The notes below the pieces were generated by a model, which worked only from the letters and a program-made list of their open reading frames with translations, was not told the DNA's origin and did not search any database. From Salinimicrobium flavum (GTDB lineage Bacteria; Bacteroidota; Bacteroidia; Flavobacteriales; Flavobacteriaceae), in assembly GCF_042684505.1 (NCBI RefSeq), contig NZ_JBHULT010000006.1:682001-746000 (forward strand): DNA of 64,000 nucleotides, read 5' to 3'. The number at the start of each line of letters is the position of its first letter. Position 1 is the stretch's first letter. The translations under genes were made by a program, and so were the position numbers. This document shows positions 43,104 through 50,707 of the stretch, in pieces.

Positions 43104-43114
43104 TATTTGTCAGG
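43099..43114 (+). promoter_or_regulatory. TTGATATAAATCAGG-like motif, copy 3
   Basis: ATTGATATTTGTCAGG, three differences from copies 1 and 2, overlapping the end of the frameshifted gene and about 95 bases before the gene at 43209; a TAAATTG element follows near 43136, as for copy 1. Confidence 0.35.
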
Positions 43115-43208
43115 CTTTTTCTGCACTGTCTTACCTAAATTGAATAGTTTAAAAGCTGTCCATGGCCCGGACCATTAAAGAAGAGTCGAAAAATTAAAAT
43201 CCTAAGCG

Positions 43209-43658
43209 ATGTTGCCTGAAATGCGATTGCTTTCTGAAGATCACTACATAGCTGTTATGTACAAGTTCTATTTTACTACCGGGCTTATCCACGTGATCAT
43301 TTCTATTTTAATGCTGCTGGATCTTCTGGGAATTTCAGAATTCAGTTACTCCAATTTTAATGAGGTGTCTTATATTTTTATGGTCTATTCCATCATCTTT
43401 TTCTTTATTCCATTTTTATTTATGGTTCCGTTCCTCTCCAAGTTAATAAGGTACCGCCGAAAAAATAAATGGTTAAGCCTTCCGCTGGTGCCATGGGTTC
43501 TTCAGGTACTGTTCGCGCTACTGGCCGATTATTCCTCAATTTTCCTGGTACTGGCCTACTTTTGTTTCATATCCTACGGAATTGTAGGATTTGCCGCAGG
43601 GCTCCATGGACTCAAGCTTATAAAGCTTCATGACGAACTTACTTTAAACCGGGATTAG
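43209..43658 (+). CDS. Four-helix membrane protein, tandem family member 4
   Basis: 149 residues, same length as member 1 and alignable throughout: LLSEDHYIAVMYKFYFTTGLIHV, LLDLLGISEFSYSNFNE, then RYRRKNKWLSLPLVPWV, and the end ELTLNRD. Four hydrophobic helices. Member 1 and this one share about a third of residues, so they are recent paralogues. It closes the cluster: a strong bidirectional terminator (43668-43697) separates it from the convergent ssb genes. Function unknown. Confidence 0.75.
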   Translation: MLPEMRLLSEDHYIAVMYKFYFTTGLIHVIISILMLLDLLGISEFSYSNFNEVSYIFMVYSIIFFFIPFLFMVPFLSKLIRYRRKNKWLSLPLVPWVLQVLFALLADYSSIFLVLAYFCFISYGIVGFAAGLHGLKLIKLHDELTLNRD

Positions 43659-43667
43659 ATATAAAAC

Positions 43668-43697
43668 AATAAACCCGCTGCAGAGAGCGGGTTTATT
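43668..43697. terminator. Bidirectional terminator (membrane cluster / ssb)
   Basis: AATAAACCCGCT paired with its complement, a 6-base loop and A/T flanks on both sides, between convergent genes. Confidence 0.85.
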
Positions 43698-43715
43698 AGT
43701 CACGGGGAGAGTATT

Positions 43716-44048
43716 TTACTTTTCGATCAACTGGAGTTCTCTGCAAACCACCTCTGTGATGTGGCGTTTTACCCCCTCTTTGTCCTCATAGCTGCGGCTG
43801 CTGAGTTTTCCCTGGATCTCGATTTCCAAACCTTTTGGGACCTCTTTCTCTACCATCTCGGCCATCTTGCCCCAGGCAACGATGTTGTGCCAGTGGGTGT
43901 CGGTTACCTTTTCTCCCAAATGATTCCTGTAGGTTTCCCTGGTGGCGATCGAGAATCTGGCCATTTTCTTTCCGGAGCCAAAAATCAGGATCTCGGGAGC
44001 TCTTCCTACATTGCCTGTGAGCTGAACGTTGTTCTTTAGTGTGTTCAT
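43716..44048 (-). CDS. Short single-stranded DNA-binding protein, copy 2
   Basis: 110 residues: a single OB fold (MNTLKNNVQLTGNVGRAPEI, FSIATRETYRN, THWHNIVAWGKMAEMVEKEVPKGLEIEIQGKLSSRSYEDKEGVKRHITEVVCRELQLIEK). It lacks the Gly/Pro-rich linker and the acidic DDDIPF-type tail that recruits partner proteins, so it is not the replicative SSB of full length. The start ATG 44048 is chosen; an open frame further upstream runs through the other ssb gene and is spurious. Directly downstream of a close paralogue (28-base gap), i.e. a tandem duplication. Confidence 0.93.
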   Translation of the reverse strand: MNTLKNNVQLTGNVGRAPEILIFGSGKKMARFSIATRETYRNHLGEKVTDTHWHNIVAWGKMAEMVEKEVPKGLEIEIQGKLSSRSYEDKEGVKRHITEVVCRELQLIEK

Positions 44049-44076
44049 AATGATATGTATTATGGTTGACAGATCC

Positions 44077-44409
44077 TTATTTTCCGAGTAACAGCAGCTC
44101 ATTGCAAACAACTTCAGTGATGTATCTTTTGATGCCATCCTTATCCTCATAGGTGCGGCTGGTAAGTTTTCCTTCCACGCCAATCTCTTTTCCTTTTGGG
44201 ACATAGTTCTCCACGAGTTCTGCGGTCTTGCCCCAGGCCACCACATTGTGCCACTGCGTATCTGTGATCTTTTCTCCTTTGTTGTTCTTGTAGGTCTCAT
44301 TGGTGGCGATGGAGAATTTCGCGAGCTTCTTGCCTGATTCAAGGGTTAGGATCTCTGGTGCGTTGCCTACGTGTCCAATCAACTGTACTTTGTTTCTTAA
44401 TGTATTCAT
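44077..44409 (-). CDS. Short single-stranded DNA-binding protein, copy 1
   Basis: 110 residues, OB fold without a tail: MNTLRNKVQLIGHVGNAPEI, FSIATNETYKNNKGEKITDTQWHNVVAWGKTAELVENYVPKGKEIGVEGKLTSRTYEDKDGIKRYITEVVCNELLLLGK. It is about 65 percent identical by eye to the next gene. A -7-type TATGTTTG lies on the minus strand at 44466-44459 with four 10-bp direct repeats further up (44501-44540). Tail-less SSBs in bacteria serve as accessory or competence-related binding proteins; which role applies here is open. Confidence 0.93.
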   Translation of the reverse strand: MNTLRNKVQLIGHVGNAPEILTLESGKKLAKFSIATNETYKNNKGEKITDTQWHNVVAWGKTAELVENYVPKGKEIGVEGKLTSRTYEDKDGIKRYITEVVCNELLLLGK

Positions 44410-44458
44410 GATGTAAAGAATTTAATTAGTTGAAAATCATTCGTTCATTTCAACGAGA

Positions 44459-44466
44459 CAAACATA
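44459..44466 (-). promoter_or_regulatory. -7 element of the ssb pair
   Basis: TATGTTTG on the minus strand (TAnnTTTG), about 50 bases before the ssb copy 1 start codon. Confidence 0.5.
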
Positions 44467-44500
44467 CTACCGGTAAAAAACGATAATCGGTTGATACTGA

Positions 44501-44540
44501 TTTGTTTTCGTTTACATCCGTTTGTAAGCGTTTGTACGCG
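44501..44540. promoter_or_regulatory. Four phased 10-bp direct repeats
   Basis: TTTGTTTTCG, TTTACATCCG, TTTGTAAGCG and TTTGTACGCG occur back to back, each starting exactly 10 bases after the last. They lie 35-75 bases upstream of the ssb -7 element and about 100 bases before the divergent gene at 44637, a position suited to an operator for either side. Confidence 0.5.
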
Positions 44541-44636
44541 GATAAACCTGCAGCTTATTTAATTTTTGTAATATTACAGGAGAACCAAACTCCGCTTATG
44601 AAACAACTAACTTTCCATTTCTTTTGAAAAGATCAC

Positions 44637-44918
44637 ATGAATCAAAGAGCCTTTTGGAAATATTACCGGGATTTCAATTTATTTAATCTTGGGTTCTCGG
44701 TGATCAGCGGGATTTATTTTGGGCTACTCCCCGGGTTGCTTATCTTCCTTTCCTTTGGAATGTTAATTGGATATCTGGGATTTCATTATTTCAGGAGGGA
44801 CGAATATTATTTGTATTACAATCTGGGCTTCACTAAAAAGGTTTTGCTTAAAAAAGTGTGGGTCTCTAATCTCATTTTTGCGGGTCCGGTTCTCCTAATT
44901 CTATTTCTATTTTCATGA
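44637..44918 (+). CDS. Small membrane protein encoded with ABC ATPase
   Basis: 93 residues with three hydrophobic segments (about 15-30, 31-50, 74-92) and a charged loop with RRDEYYLYYNLGFTKKVLLKK. The stop overlaps the ABC ATPase start by 4 bases (ATGA), so they are translationally coupled. It could be a minimal permease or a membrane tether for the ATPase; a full ABC permease would need about six helices per subunit, so the transporter reading is uncertain. No close family recognised. Confidence 0.75.
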   Translation: MNQRAFWKYYRDFNLFNLGFSVISGIYFGLLPGLLIFLSFGMLIGYLGFHYFRRDEYYLYYNLGFTKKVLLKKVWVSNLIFAGPVLLILFLFS

Positions 44919-45586
44919 GGCTGTTGGAGGTAAGCGAGGTGAATAAAGCCTTCGGGAAAAGACAAATTCTCGATAACGTTTCCTTCGGCTGTAAAAGGGG
45001 AGAACTTTTTGGCCTTTTTGGACGGAATGGTTCGGGGAAATCTACTTTGCTTAAAGCCACGATGGGAACTTTAAAAGTAGATTCAATAAGTCTTAGTATC
45101 GACAGGAAAGCAATTAATCCTTCAGAAATTATTCCGCAGCAAAAGATCGGCTATCTACCGCAGGATACATTCCTTCCAAAGGAGATGAAAGTACGGGATA
45201 TTATCCCCCTGGTGTTTCCGAAGGGGGAGGAGCAGGACAAGATCTTTTATTCTGCCGGAATTTCAGCTTTTGATAGTAAAAAAGTCGGGAAGATCTCTGC
45301 CGGCCAGTTAAAATACCTGGAATTATTATTACTTGCCCATCTGCCGCATCCTTTCCTGTTGCTGGATGAGCCTTTTTCAATGGTGGAACCTCATTATATT
45401 GAAAAGATCAAAGAGTTGCTGCTTTCCCTTAAAGCTACCAAAGGTTTAGTGATCACAGACCATTATTACCTGGATGTACTTGAGCTTGCTGACCGTAGTA
45501 TGGTATTAAAAAATGGAAAGTTATTCGGGATTGAAAATGAACAGGATCTCGCAGCGCATGACTATTTAAAAGCTAAAAAACAATGA
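44915..45586 (+). CDS. ABC transporter ATP-binding protein
   Basis: 223 residues. Walker A GRNGSGKS (36-43), Q-loop region YLPQDTFLPKE, a degenerate signature ISAGQ (127-131, normally LSGGQ), Walker B LLLDEP (148-153) and the switch His in VITDHYYL (about 183). Middle gene of a coupled trio, each joint with ATGA overlap. The weak signature still leaves the catalytic Glu and Walker motifs intact, so hydrolysis is likely. Substrate not assignable. Confidence 0.92.
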   Translation: MRLLEVSEVNKAFGKRQILDNVSFGCKRGELFGLFGRNGSGKSTLLKATMGTLKVDSISLSIDRKAINPSEIIPQQKIGYLPQDTFLPKEMKVRDIIPLVFPKGEEQDKIFYSAGISAFDSKKVGKISAGQLKYLELLLLAHLPHPFLLLDEPFSMVEPHYIEKIKELLLSLKATKGLVITDHYYLDVLELADRSMVLKNGKLFGIENEQDLAAHDYLKAKKQ

Positions 45587-46059
45587 AACCCGCATCGGTC
45601 AAAGAACTCAAAGATGAATTAAAACACCGCTCCCCGCAGGAACTGCTGGAGATCGTGTTGCGGCTTTCCCGCTTCAAAAAAGAGAATAAAGAATTACTCA
45701 CCTACCTGCTTTTTTCCGCAGCAGATGAAGAAGGATATATTGAGGCGGTAAAACAGGAAATGGATCTACAGTTTGAGGAGATCAATCGCAGCAGCTACTT
45801 TTATATGAAGAAAAGCATGCGCAAGATCCTGCGGAATGTAAAGAAATTCAGCCGCTATTCGGGGAAAAAAGAGACAGAAACAGAGCTGCTTATCTATTAT
45901 CTCAAAAAGATGCATGCCTATAGTCCTTCCATCCATCGCAACATTACCCTGCAAAACCTTTACGACCGACAACTGGCGCTGGTGAAGAAGAACATTGATA
46001 AGCTACACGAAGACTTGCAGTACGATCTTAATCTCGAGCTGGAAAAACTTAGTAGGTAG
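45583..46059 (+). CDS. Helical protein of unknown function (ABC operon)
   Basis: 158 residues, strongly alpha-helical and basic: VKELKDELKHRSPQELLEIVLRLSRFKKENKELLTYLLFSAADEEGYIEAVKQEMDLQFEEIN then FYMKKSMRKILRNVKKFSRYSGKKETETELLIYYLKKMHAY and a coiled-coil-like C-terminus. It has no signal peptide or membrane segment, so it is cytoplasmic. Similar to DUF6155-type proteins by overall look, with low certainty. The start overlaps the ABC stop by 4 bases, tying it to the transporter. Confidence 0.75.
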   Translation: MKPASVKELKDELKHRSPQELLEIVLRLSRFKKENKELLTYLLFSAADEEGYIEAVKQEMDLQFEEINRSSYFYMKKSMRKILRNVKKFSRYSGKKETETELLIYYLKKMHAYSPSIHRNITLQNLYDRQLALVKKNIDKLHEDLQYDLNLELEKLSR

Positions 46060-46099
46060 AATTGAGTATTGAGTAGTTAGTATTGAGTATAATTTTTAA

Positions 46100-46148
46100 G
46101 CACCAAGCACCAAGCACCAAGCACCAAGCACCAAGCACCAAGCACCAG
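46100..46148. repeat. Heptanucleotide microsatellite GCACCAA x7
   Basis: Six perfect tandem copies of GCACCAA (46100-46141) and a seventh with a changed last base. Non-coding; length may vary between strains. Confidence 0.9.
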
Positions 46149-46234
46149 GCGCGGGTATTCAAAAAAATCAGGAGAAATGATCTGATTATTGCTAATTGTT
46201 CATTGATAATTGAAAAAATACTAACTTTAGTAAT

Positions 46235-46582
46235 ATGGAAAAAGCCTGTTTGGAATGCGGGGAGAGAATAGTTGGCAGGACCGACAAGAAATTTTGCAGC
46301 GACTACTGCCGTAATGCCTATAACAACAACCTGAACAAGGACCGTAAGAACCTGGTACGAAATGTAAACAACCTGTTGCGCAAAAATTACCGTATCCTGG
46401 AGGAACTCAATCCAAACGATAAAACAAAAGCCAGCAAATCGAAATTGCTGGCCAAAGGTTTTAATTTTGATTATTTCACAAGCATCTATACCACCAAGAC
46501 CGGAAACACCTATTATTTCGTGTACGACCAGGGATACCTGCCGCTGGAAGGGGATTATTACGCCCTGGTGAAGCGCATTTAA
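46235..46582 (+). CDS. Zinc-ribbon protein of unknown function
   Basis: 115 residues. The N-terminal 25 residues hold CLECGERIVGRTDKKFCSDYCRNAYNN, a CxxC...CxxxC zinc knuckle like that seen in DUF2116-type proteins. The remainder is basic and helical (NRDRKNLVRNVNNLLRKNYRIL) then a beta-type end (YYFVYDQGYLPLEGDYYALVKR). It may bind nucleic acid, which is inference from the zinc ribbon and basic surface. Its stop overlaps that of the convergent CBS gene by 4 bases. Confidence 0.8.
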   Translation: MEKACLECGERIVGRTDKKFCSDYCRNAYNNNLNKDRKNLVRNVNNLLRKNYRILEELNPNDKTKASKSKLLAKGFNFDYFTSIYTTKTGNTYYFVYDQGYLPLEGDYYALVKRI

Positions 46583-47046
46583 GTACGCCAGTTATCCCCT
46601 TTAAGATTTAAAGCTGCCCGCAGCACATCCCGCTGACTTATCTGTCCTATTAGTTTTCCATCCTTGACAATTGGAAAACGACGGAATTTACACTCAATGA
46701 ACTTCTTGGCAGCATCGAGCACGTTCATACCGGCATCTATGGTTTCCACGTTGCAGGTCATACGTTGTTTCACTGTGTTGTGATCATCGGGCATGTTGTA
46801 ATAACGACTATCAGATATATGCTTGATACAATCCCCTTCAGAAATTACTCCTAACAGTTTATTTTTTTCATCTACCACACAACCTCCCGAGATCTGGTGT
46901 TTCATGAGGGTGTCCATCACCTCATAAATGGTTTGTTCCTGCCTGAAGGTTATCAGGTTGGTCGACATGAAATCTGATACTGCTACCGGAGGCGTTTCCG
47001 CTTTTTCGGGCTCTGCTCTTCTTCCTTGAAAACTCTTTATTCCCAT
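46579..47046 (-). CDS. CBS-domain protein
   Basis: 155 residues: a short Lys/Arg/Glu-rich N-terminus (MGIKSFQGRRAEPEKAETP) then two CBS motifs in tandem (about 25-80 and 85-150): STNLITFRQEQTIYEVMDTLMKHQISGGCVVDEKNKLLGVISEGDCIKHI and MTCNVETIDAGMNVLDAAKKFIECKFRRFPIVKDGKLIGQISQRDVLRA. A Bateman pair that binds adenosyl ligands and acts as a sensor or regulator; no enzyme is attached, so its target is unknown. Confidence 0.93.
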   Translation of the reverse strand: MGIKSFQGRRAEPEKAETPPVAVSDFMSTNLITFRQEQTIYEVMDTLMKHQISGGCVVDEKNKLLGVISEGDCIKHISDSRYYNMPDDHNTVKQRMTCNVETIDAGMNVLDAAKKFIECKFRRFPIVKDGKLIGQISQRDVLRAALNLKGDNWRT

Positions 47047-47176
47047 AGCAAAAGTATTTGAAAGTTAATTCTTAAAATATGATTTTTGCAGCAAATTCAA
47101 ATGGCAATTAGCAATTATTTATGATATTCTGTGCATAACTTTCTGCCATTGCAGGTCTTTTAAATATCTTTGAGCT

Positions 47177-49492
47177 ATGGTGAAAAAATTACAGGTCCAG
47201 ATCTCCTTCCTCCTGCTTATTGCTGCTGTTTTCTGGAGCTTCTATGGAACCGGGCCGCATGTTGAATTAAGGGATGATGTTCCTGCGGAAGAATTTTCAG
47301 TGAAAAGGGCATTTTCCCACGTGGAGGCCCTTGCCCGGGAACCGCATTATGTAGGAAGTGCCGCCCACCGAAAAGCCCGGAATTACATCGTAGATCAATT
47401 AGAGGCCTTGGGGCTACTGGTCCAAACCCAGGAAGCCTGGTCGGTAAGTAATAAAGGTACCGTCACCCGGCCGCAGAATATCATTTCCCGCATAGAAGGT
47501 TCCGGCACCGGGAAAGCTCTTTTACTGCTCACGCACTATGACAGCGCCGTGCATTCCTCCCATGGAGCAAGTGACGCCGCAAGTGGTGTCGCTACCATCC
47601 TGGAAAGCGTCAGGGCCTATCTTGCCTCGGGAAAAACCCCCGTGAATGACATTATCCTGCTTTTTACCGATGCTGAAGAACTGGGCCTTAATGGAGCAGG
47701 TATATTCGTGGAGGAACATCCCTGGGCCGATGAGGTAGGACTGGCCCTTAATTTTGAGTCCCGCGGAAGTGGCGGAAGATCGTTCATGTTCCTTGAAACC
47801 AACGAAGGGAACAAAGTATTACTTGAAGAATTCCTGGAGGCAGGAGTAGAATACCCGGTGACAAATTCTTTGGTATACAGCGTTTATAAGATGCTGCCCA
47901 ATGATACAGACCTTACGGTACTACGGGAGCAGGGAAATATCAACGGCTTCAACTTTGCCTTTATTGACGACCATTTTGACTATCATACCGCAACAGACCT
48001 TCCGGAAAATCTTGATATCAATACCCTTGCCCATCAGGGCAGTTACCTGGTGCCGTTACTGGAATACTTCAGCGAAAAACCTATCGAAAAAATGGGATCT
48101 GAAGAAGACCTTATTTTTTTCAATGTTCCCGTCTTTAACCTGGTGATGTACCCATTTTCCTGGATATGGCCCATGCTACTGCTTGCCATCATCATTTTTC
48201 TTGCAGTGCTGGGCTATGGGTTTTTTAAAAAACACCTGCGGCTTTCAGCAGTTTTGAAAGGCTTCGTTCCTTTACTCATTTCCCTTGTGGGAAGCGGGTT
48301 GCTTGGTTTCGGGCTTTGGAAACTCGCTCTGTTCCTGTATCCGCAATACCTGGAAATGGAACACGGCTTTACCTACAACGGCTACTATTACATCGCAGCG
48401 GTGATCTTTCTCTCCCTCGCTGTTTGTTTTTATGTCTATAACAGGTTCCGGAAGCCCGAAACTGCAGCCGATTTCTTCGTTGCTCCGCTTTTAGTCTGGA
48501 TCCTGCTGAGTACCCTCACCGCTGTCTATCTGCAAGGTGCAGCATATTTTATTGTGCCGGTATTCTTCGGACTCATACAACTATTAATACTTTTCCAAAG
48601 ACCGAAATTTGACCTTTTGGCCCTCACTTTTCTCAGTCTTCCAGCCATATTCCTGCTGGTCATTTTCATTGTAATGTTCCCGGTGGCACTGGGGCTCGGC
48701 ATTTTGTTCTTATCGGCGGTGTTGACCGTGCTGTTATGGAGTCTGCTGTGGCCGGTATTTTCGTATTACAGGAAACTTCAGCTACTTGGATTTCTGAGTT
48801 TTCTCACATTTCTGACACTTTTTATAGTAGCGCACTTTACCTCAGATTTTTCTGCGGAAAAGCCCCGACCCAACAGCCTGGTTTATTTGTTGGATAAAGA
48901 CAGGGAGGTCGCTACATGGAACTCTTATGATCATATGCTTGATGAATGGAATGCCTCTTATTTTCAGAATGCTTCCGAAGCTGTCGTGCAGGAAACGGTT
49001 TTCAGCAGTAAGTATAGCTCAGGGTTTACCCATACTGCTGTTGCACCTCAGATAACTGTTGCCGAACCTTATATAGGGATCCGTAAGGTGGCTTCAGAAG
49101 ATCCGGAAGCAGATGCTTATTCAGTGAAAATAGCTTCTAACCGACCTGTGAACAGGATCGAACTGTATGCCGAAAAAACTTTGGATTTCCGCAGTTTTAC
49201 CGTGAATGGTAAGGAAGCGCCCTATTTGCAACCGGGCGAAAGTGACCTGCACGTGTTCACCAACCGCTGGAATAACCGGGTGCTGGAATATTATCCCGTA
49301 AGCCGAGATACCCTGAGGCTTGAAGTAAACGTGGAAAAGGGAATGCACCCTAACATTGAATTATACGAAGCGGCCTATGATCTGTTTACCCATCCTGAAC
49401 TGGATGTAAAACCCCGAAACTCCGGAATGATCCCCCGACCTTTTGTGCTGAATGATGCTATTGTTTTAAAACGTTCTTTTAAATTAGAGTAG
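47177..49492 (+). CDS. M28-family zinc peptidase with multi-helix membrane domain
   Basis: 771 residues: N-terminal helix (residues 5-25), a M28 aminopeptidase domain (about 45-310) and seven to nine hydrophobic segments (about 325-560), then a beta-rich exported domain (about 600-771). Zinc ligands and catalysis: LLLTHYDSAVHSSHGASDAASGVA (His, Asp), LFTDAEELGLNG (double Glu) and FDYHTATDLPEN (His). Similar layout to FXNA/ERMP1-type and bacterial membrane M28 proteins. The peptidase part is probably periplasmic, cleaving N-terminal residues of peptides. Single gene; upstream of it no clear promoter was recognised. Confidence 0.92.
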   Translation: MVKKLQVQISFLLLIAAVFWSFYGTGPHVELRDDVPAEEFSVKRAFSHVEALAREPHYVGSAAHRKARNYIVDQLEALGLLVQTQEAWSVSNKGTVTRPQNIISRIEGSGTGKALLLLTHYDSAVHSSHGASDAASGVATILESVRAYLASGKTPVNDIILLFTDAEELGLNGAGIFVEEHPWADEVGLALNFESRGSGGRSFMFLETNEGNKVLLEEFLEAGVEYPVTNSLVYSVYKMLPNDTDLTVLREQGNINGFNFAFIDDHFDYHTATDLPENLDINTLAHQGSYLVPLLEYFSEKPIEKMGSEEDLIFFNVPVFNLVMYPFSWIWPMLLLAIIIFLAVLGYGFFKKHLRLSAVLKGFVPLLISLVGSGLLGFGLWKLALFLYPQYLEMEHGFTYNGYYYIAAVIFLSLAVCFYVYNRFRKPETAADFFVAPLLVWILLSTLTAVYLQGAAYFIVPVFFGLIQLLILFQRPKFDLLALTFLSLPAIFLLVIFIVMFPVALGLGILFLSAVLTVLLWSLLWPVFSYYRKLQLLGFLSFLTFLTLFIVAHFTSDFSAEKPRPNSLVYLLDKDREVATWNSYDHMLDEWNASYFQNASEAVVQETVFSSKYSSGFTHTAVAPQITVAEPYIGIRKVASEDPEADAYSVKIASNRPVNRIELYAEKTLDFRSFTVNGKEAPYLQPGESDLHVFTNRWNNRVLEYYPVSRDTLRLEVNVEKGMHPNIELYEAAYDLFTHPELDVKPRNSGMIPRPFVLNDAIVLKRSFKLE

Positions 49493-49781
49493 AAACAAGA
49501 GTAAAGAGCCAAGAGACAAGAATCAAGACCAAAAGCACCAAATTTCAATTTTAAGAGGACAGAGGACAGAGGAGACAAGACTTAAATTAAGCACCAAATT
49601 CCAAGCACCAAATTCCAAGAAATGATTTGTAAATAAGAGGATTTGAAAATTTGAAAAATAAGTTAGTTTTCATGAAAACTTGTTAAGTTTGATCACTAAA
49701 AAGTAAGATCACAACCCGTAACCCGCAACCCGGAACAGATTTTACAATAACCAATTACTAATTAACCAATCCCTAATCACT
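49493..49781. repeat. Low-complexity intergenic stretch
   Basis: No gene seen. Short repeats of AGCACCAAATTCCA (49591-49618), GAGGACAGAGGACAGAG (49555-49572), AAC-CCG-TAACCCGCAACCCGG text (about 49713-49735) and other A-rich words. Confidence 0.55.
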
Positions 49782-50597
49782 ATTATACCGTTAAAGAACA
49801 TATCGATTTTAGGAACCGGCTGGTTGGGTATGCCGCTGGCAAAAATGCTTCTTGCTGAAGGAATTTCAGTAAAAGGTTCCACAACTTCTGCGGAAAAATT
49901 GCCGCTTTTAAGAGATGCCGGAATAGAATCTTATGAGATAAGGGTTGCTGCGGAAGGAATTCATGGAGATATAGAAGGTTTTCTGGCATCTACCGATGTT
50001 CTGATAATAGATTTTCCTCCGGGGCTGCGGAAGGATCCAAAATTGGATTATTCGGGAGCAATTGAGAGACTTTCTGAAGCTATAGAGGAATCAGGGGTTG
50101 AAAAGGTAATATTTGTAAGCTCCATTTCGGTTTATGAAGAGACAGAGAGTTTCAGGATCTATACAGAAGATACTGCCCCTAACTCGACCTCAATTTCAGG
50201 AAGAGAGATCATTTCCGCAGAAAGAATTCTGCTCCATAACGCCCTTTTTGACACCACTGTAATTCGTTTTGGAGGCCTCATTGGAGCCGGGCGACATCCC
50301 GTGAAGTACCTGGCCGGCAGGACCGCCCTCTCAAATCCGTTAGGGCCGGTAAATCTCATTCATTTAAACGACTGCCTGAAGGTGATAAAAAATGTGCTTG
50401 AAAATGACATTTATGGAGAAGTATACAATGCCGTTTATCCGCTGAACCCGCCACGTGAAAAGTATTACACAGAAAAAGCCCGTGAAGCGGGATTAGAAAT
50501 TCCACAGTTCGATCACTCCAAACCTTCGGTCGGCAAAGTGATCTCGGCCTCCAAAGTGATGCGGGAACTGGGAGTGGAGTTTCGGGAGAAAATCTAG
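49782..50597 (+). CDS. NAD-binding SDR/epimerase-like protein (possible non-standard start)
   Basis: Rossmann protein related to YeeZ-type SDR: LGTGWLGMPLAKMLLAEGISVKGSTTSAEKL at the N-terminus, VEKVIFVSSISVYEETESFRIYTEDTAPN in the middle and VNLIHLNDCLKVIKNVLEND near the end. The dinucleotide motif GTGWLG begins 12 bases before the first TTG (49824), so that start would cut it. In frame upstream only ATT (49782), ATA (49785) and ATA (49800) are start-like, giving about 271 residues (IPLKNISILGTGWLG). ATT/ATA starts are rare, so either a true rare start or a damaged start codon is involved. Activity and substrate unknown. Confidence 0.75.
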   Translation: MIPLKNISILGTGWLGMPLAKMLLAEGISVKGSTTSAEKLPLLRDAGIESYEIRVAAEGIHGDIEGFLASTDVLIIDFPPGLRKDPKLDYSGAIERLSEAIEESGVEKVIFVSSISVYEETESFRIYTEDTAPNSTSISGREIISAERILLHNALFDTTVIRFGGLIGAGRHPVKYLAGRTALSNPLGPVNLIHLNDCLKVIKNVLENDIYGEVYNAVYPLNPPREKYYTEKAREAGLEIPQFDHSKPSVGKVISASKVMRELGVEFREKI

Positions 50598-50707
50598 ATC
50601 AATGATCAATTAACAAGGATCAATTATCAGTCTCACATTAAACCTGCATTTTGGGTTTGTGCAGAAGCGGCATGGTAGTTGGATATATAGTTAAAAACCT
50701 ACAGATC

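Noticed and set aside
43716..44342. Long minus-strand frame joining both ssb genes
   Set aside because: Only the last 110 codons are an SSB; the upstream part is the out-of-frame reading of the other ssb gene.
46100..46148. Possible iteron origin
   Set aside because: 7-bp perfect microsatellite without replication gene or DnaA boxes.
46083..46271. Open frame starting in the GCACCAA repeat
   Set aside because: Translation is a repeated AP-ST-KHQ peptide from the microsatellite; overlaps the zinc-ribbon gene start.
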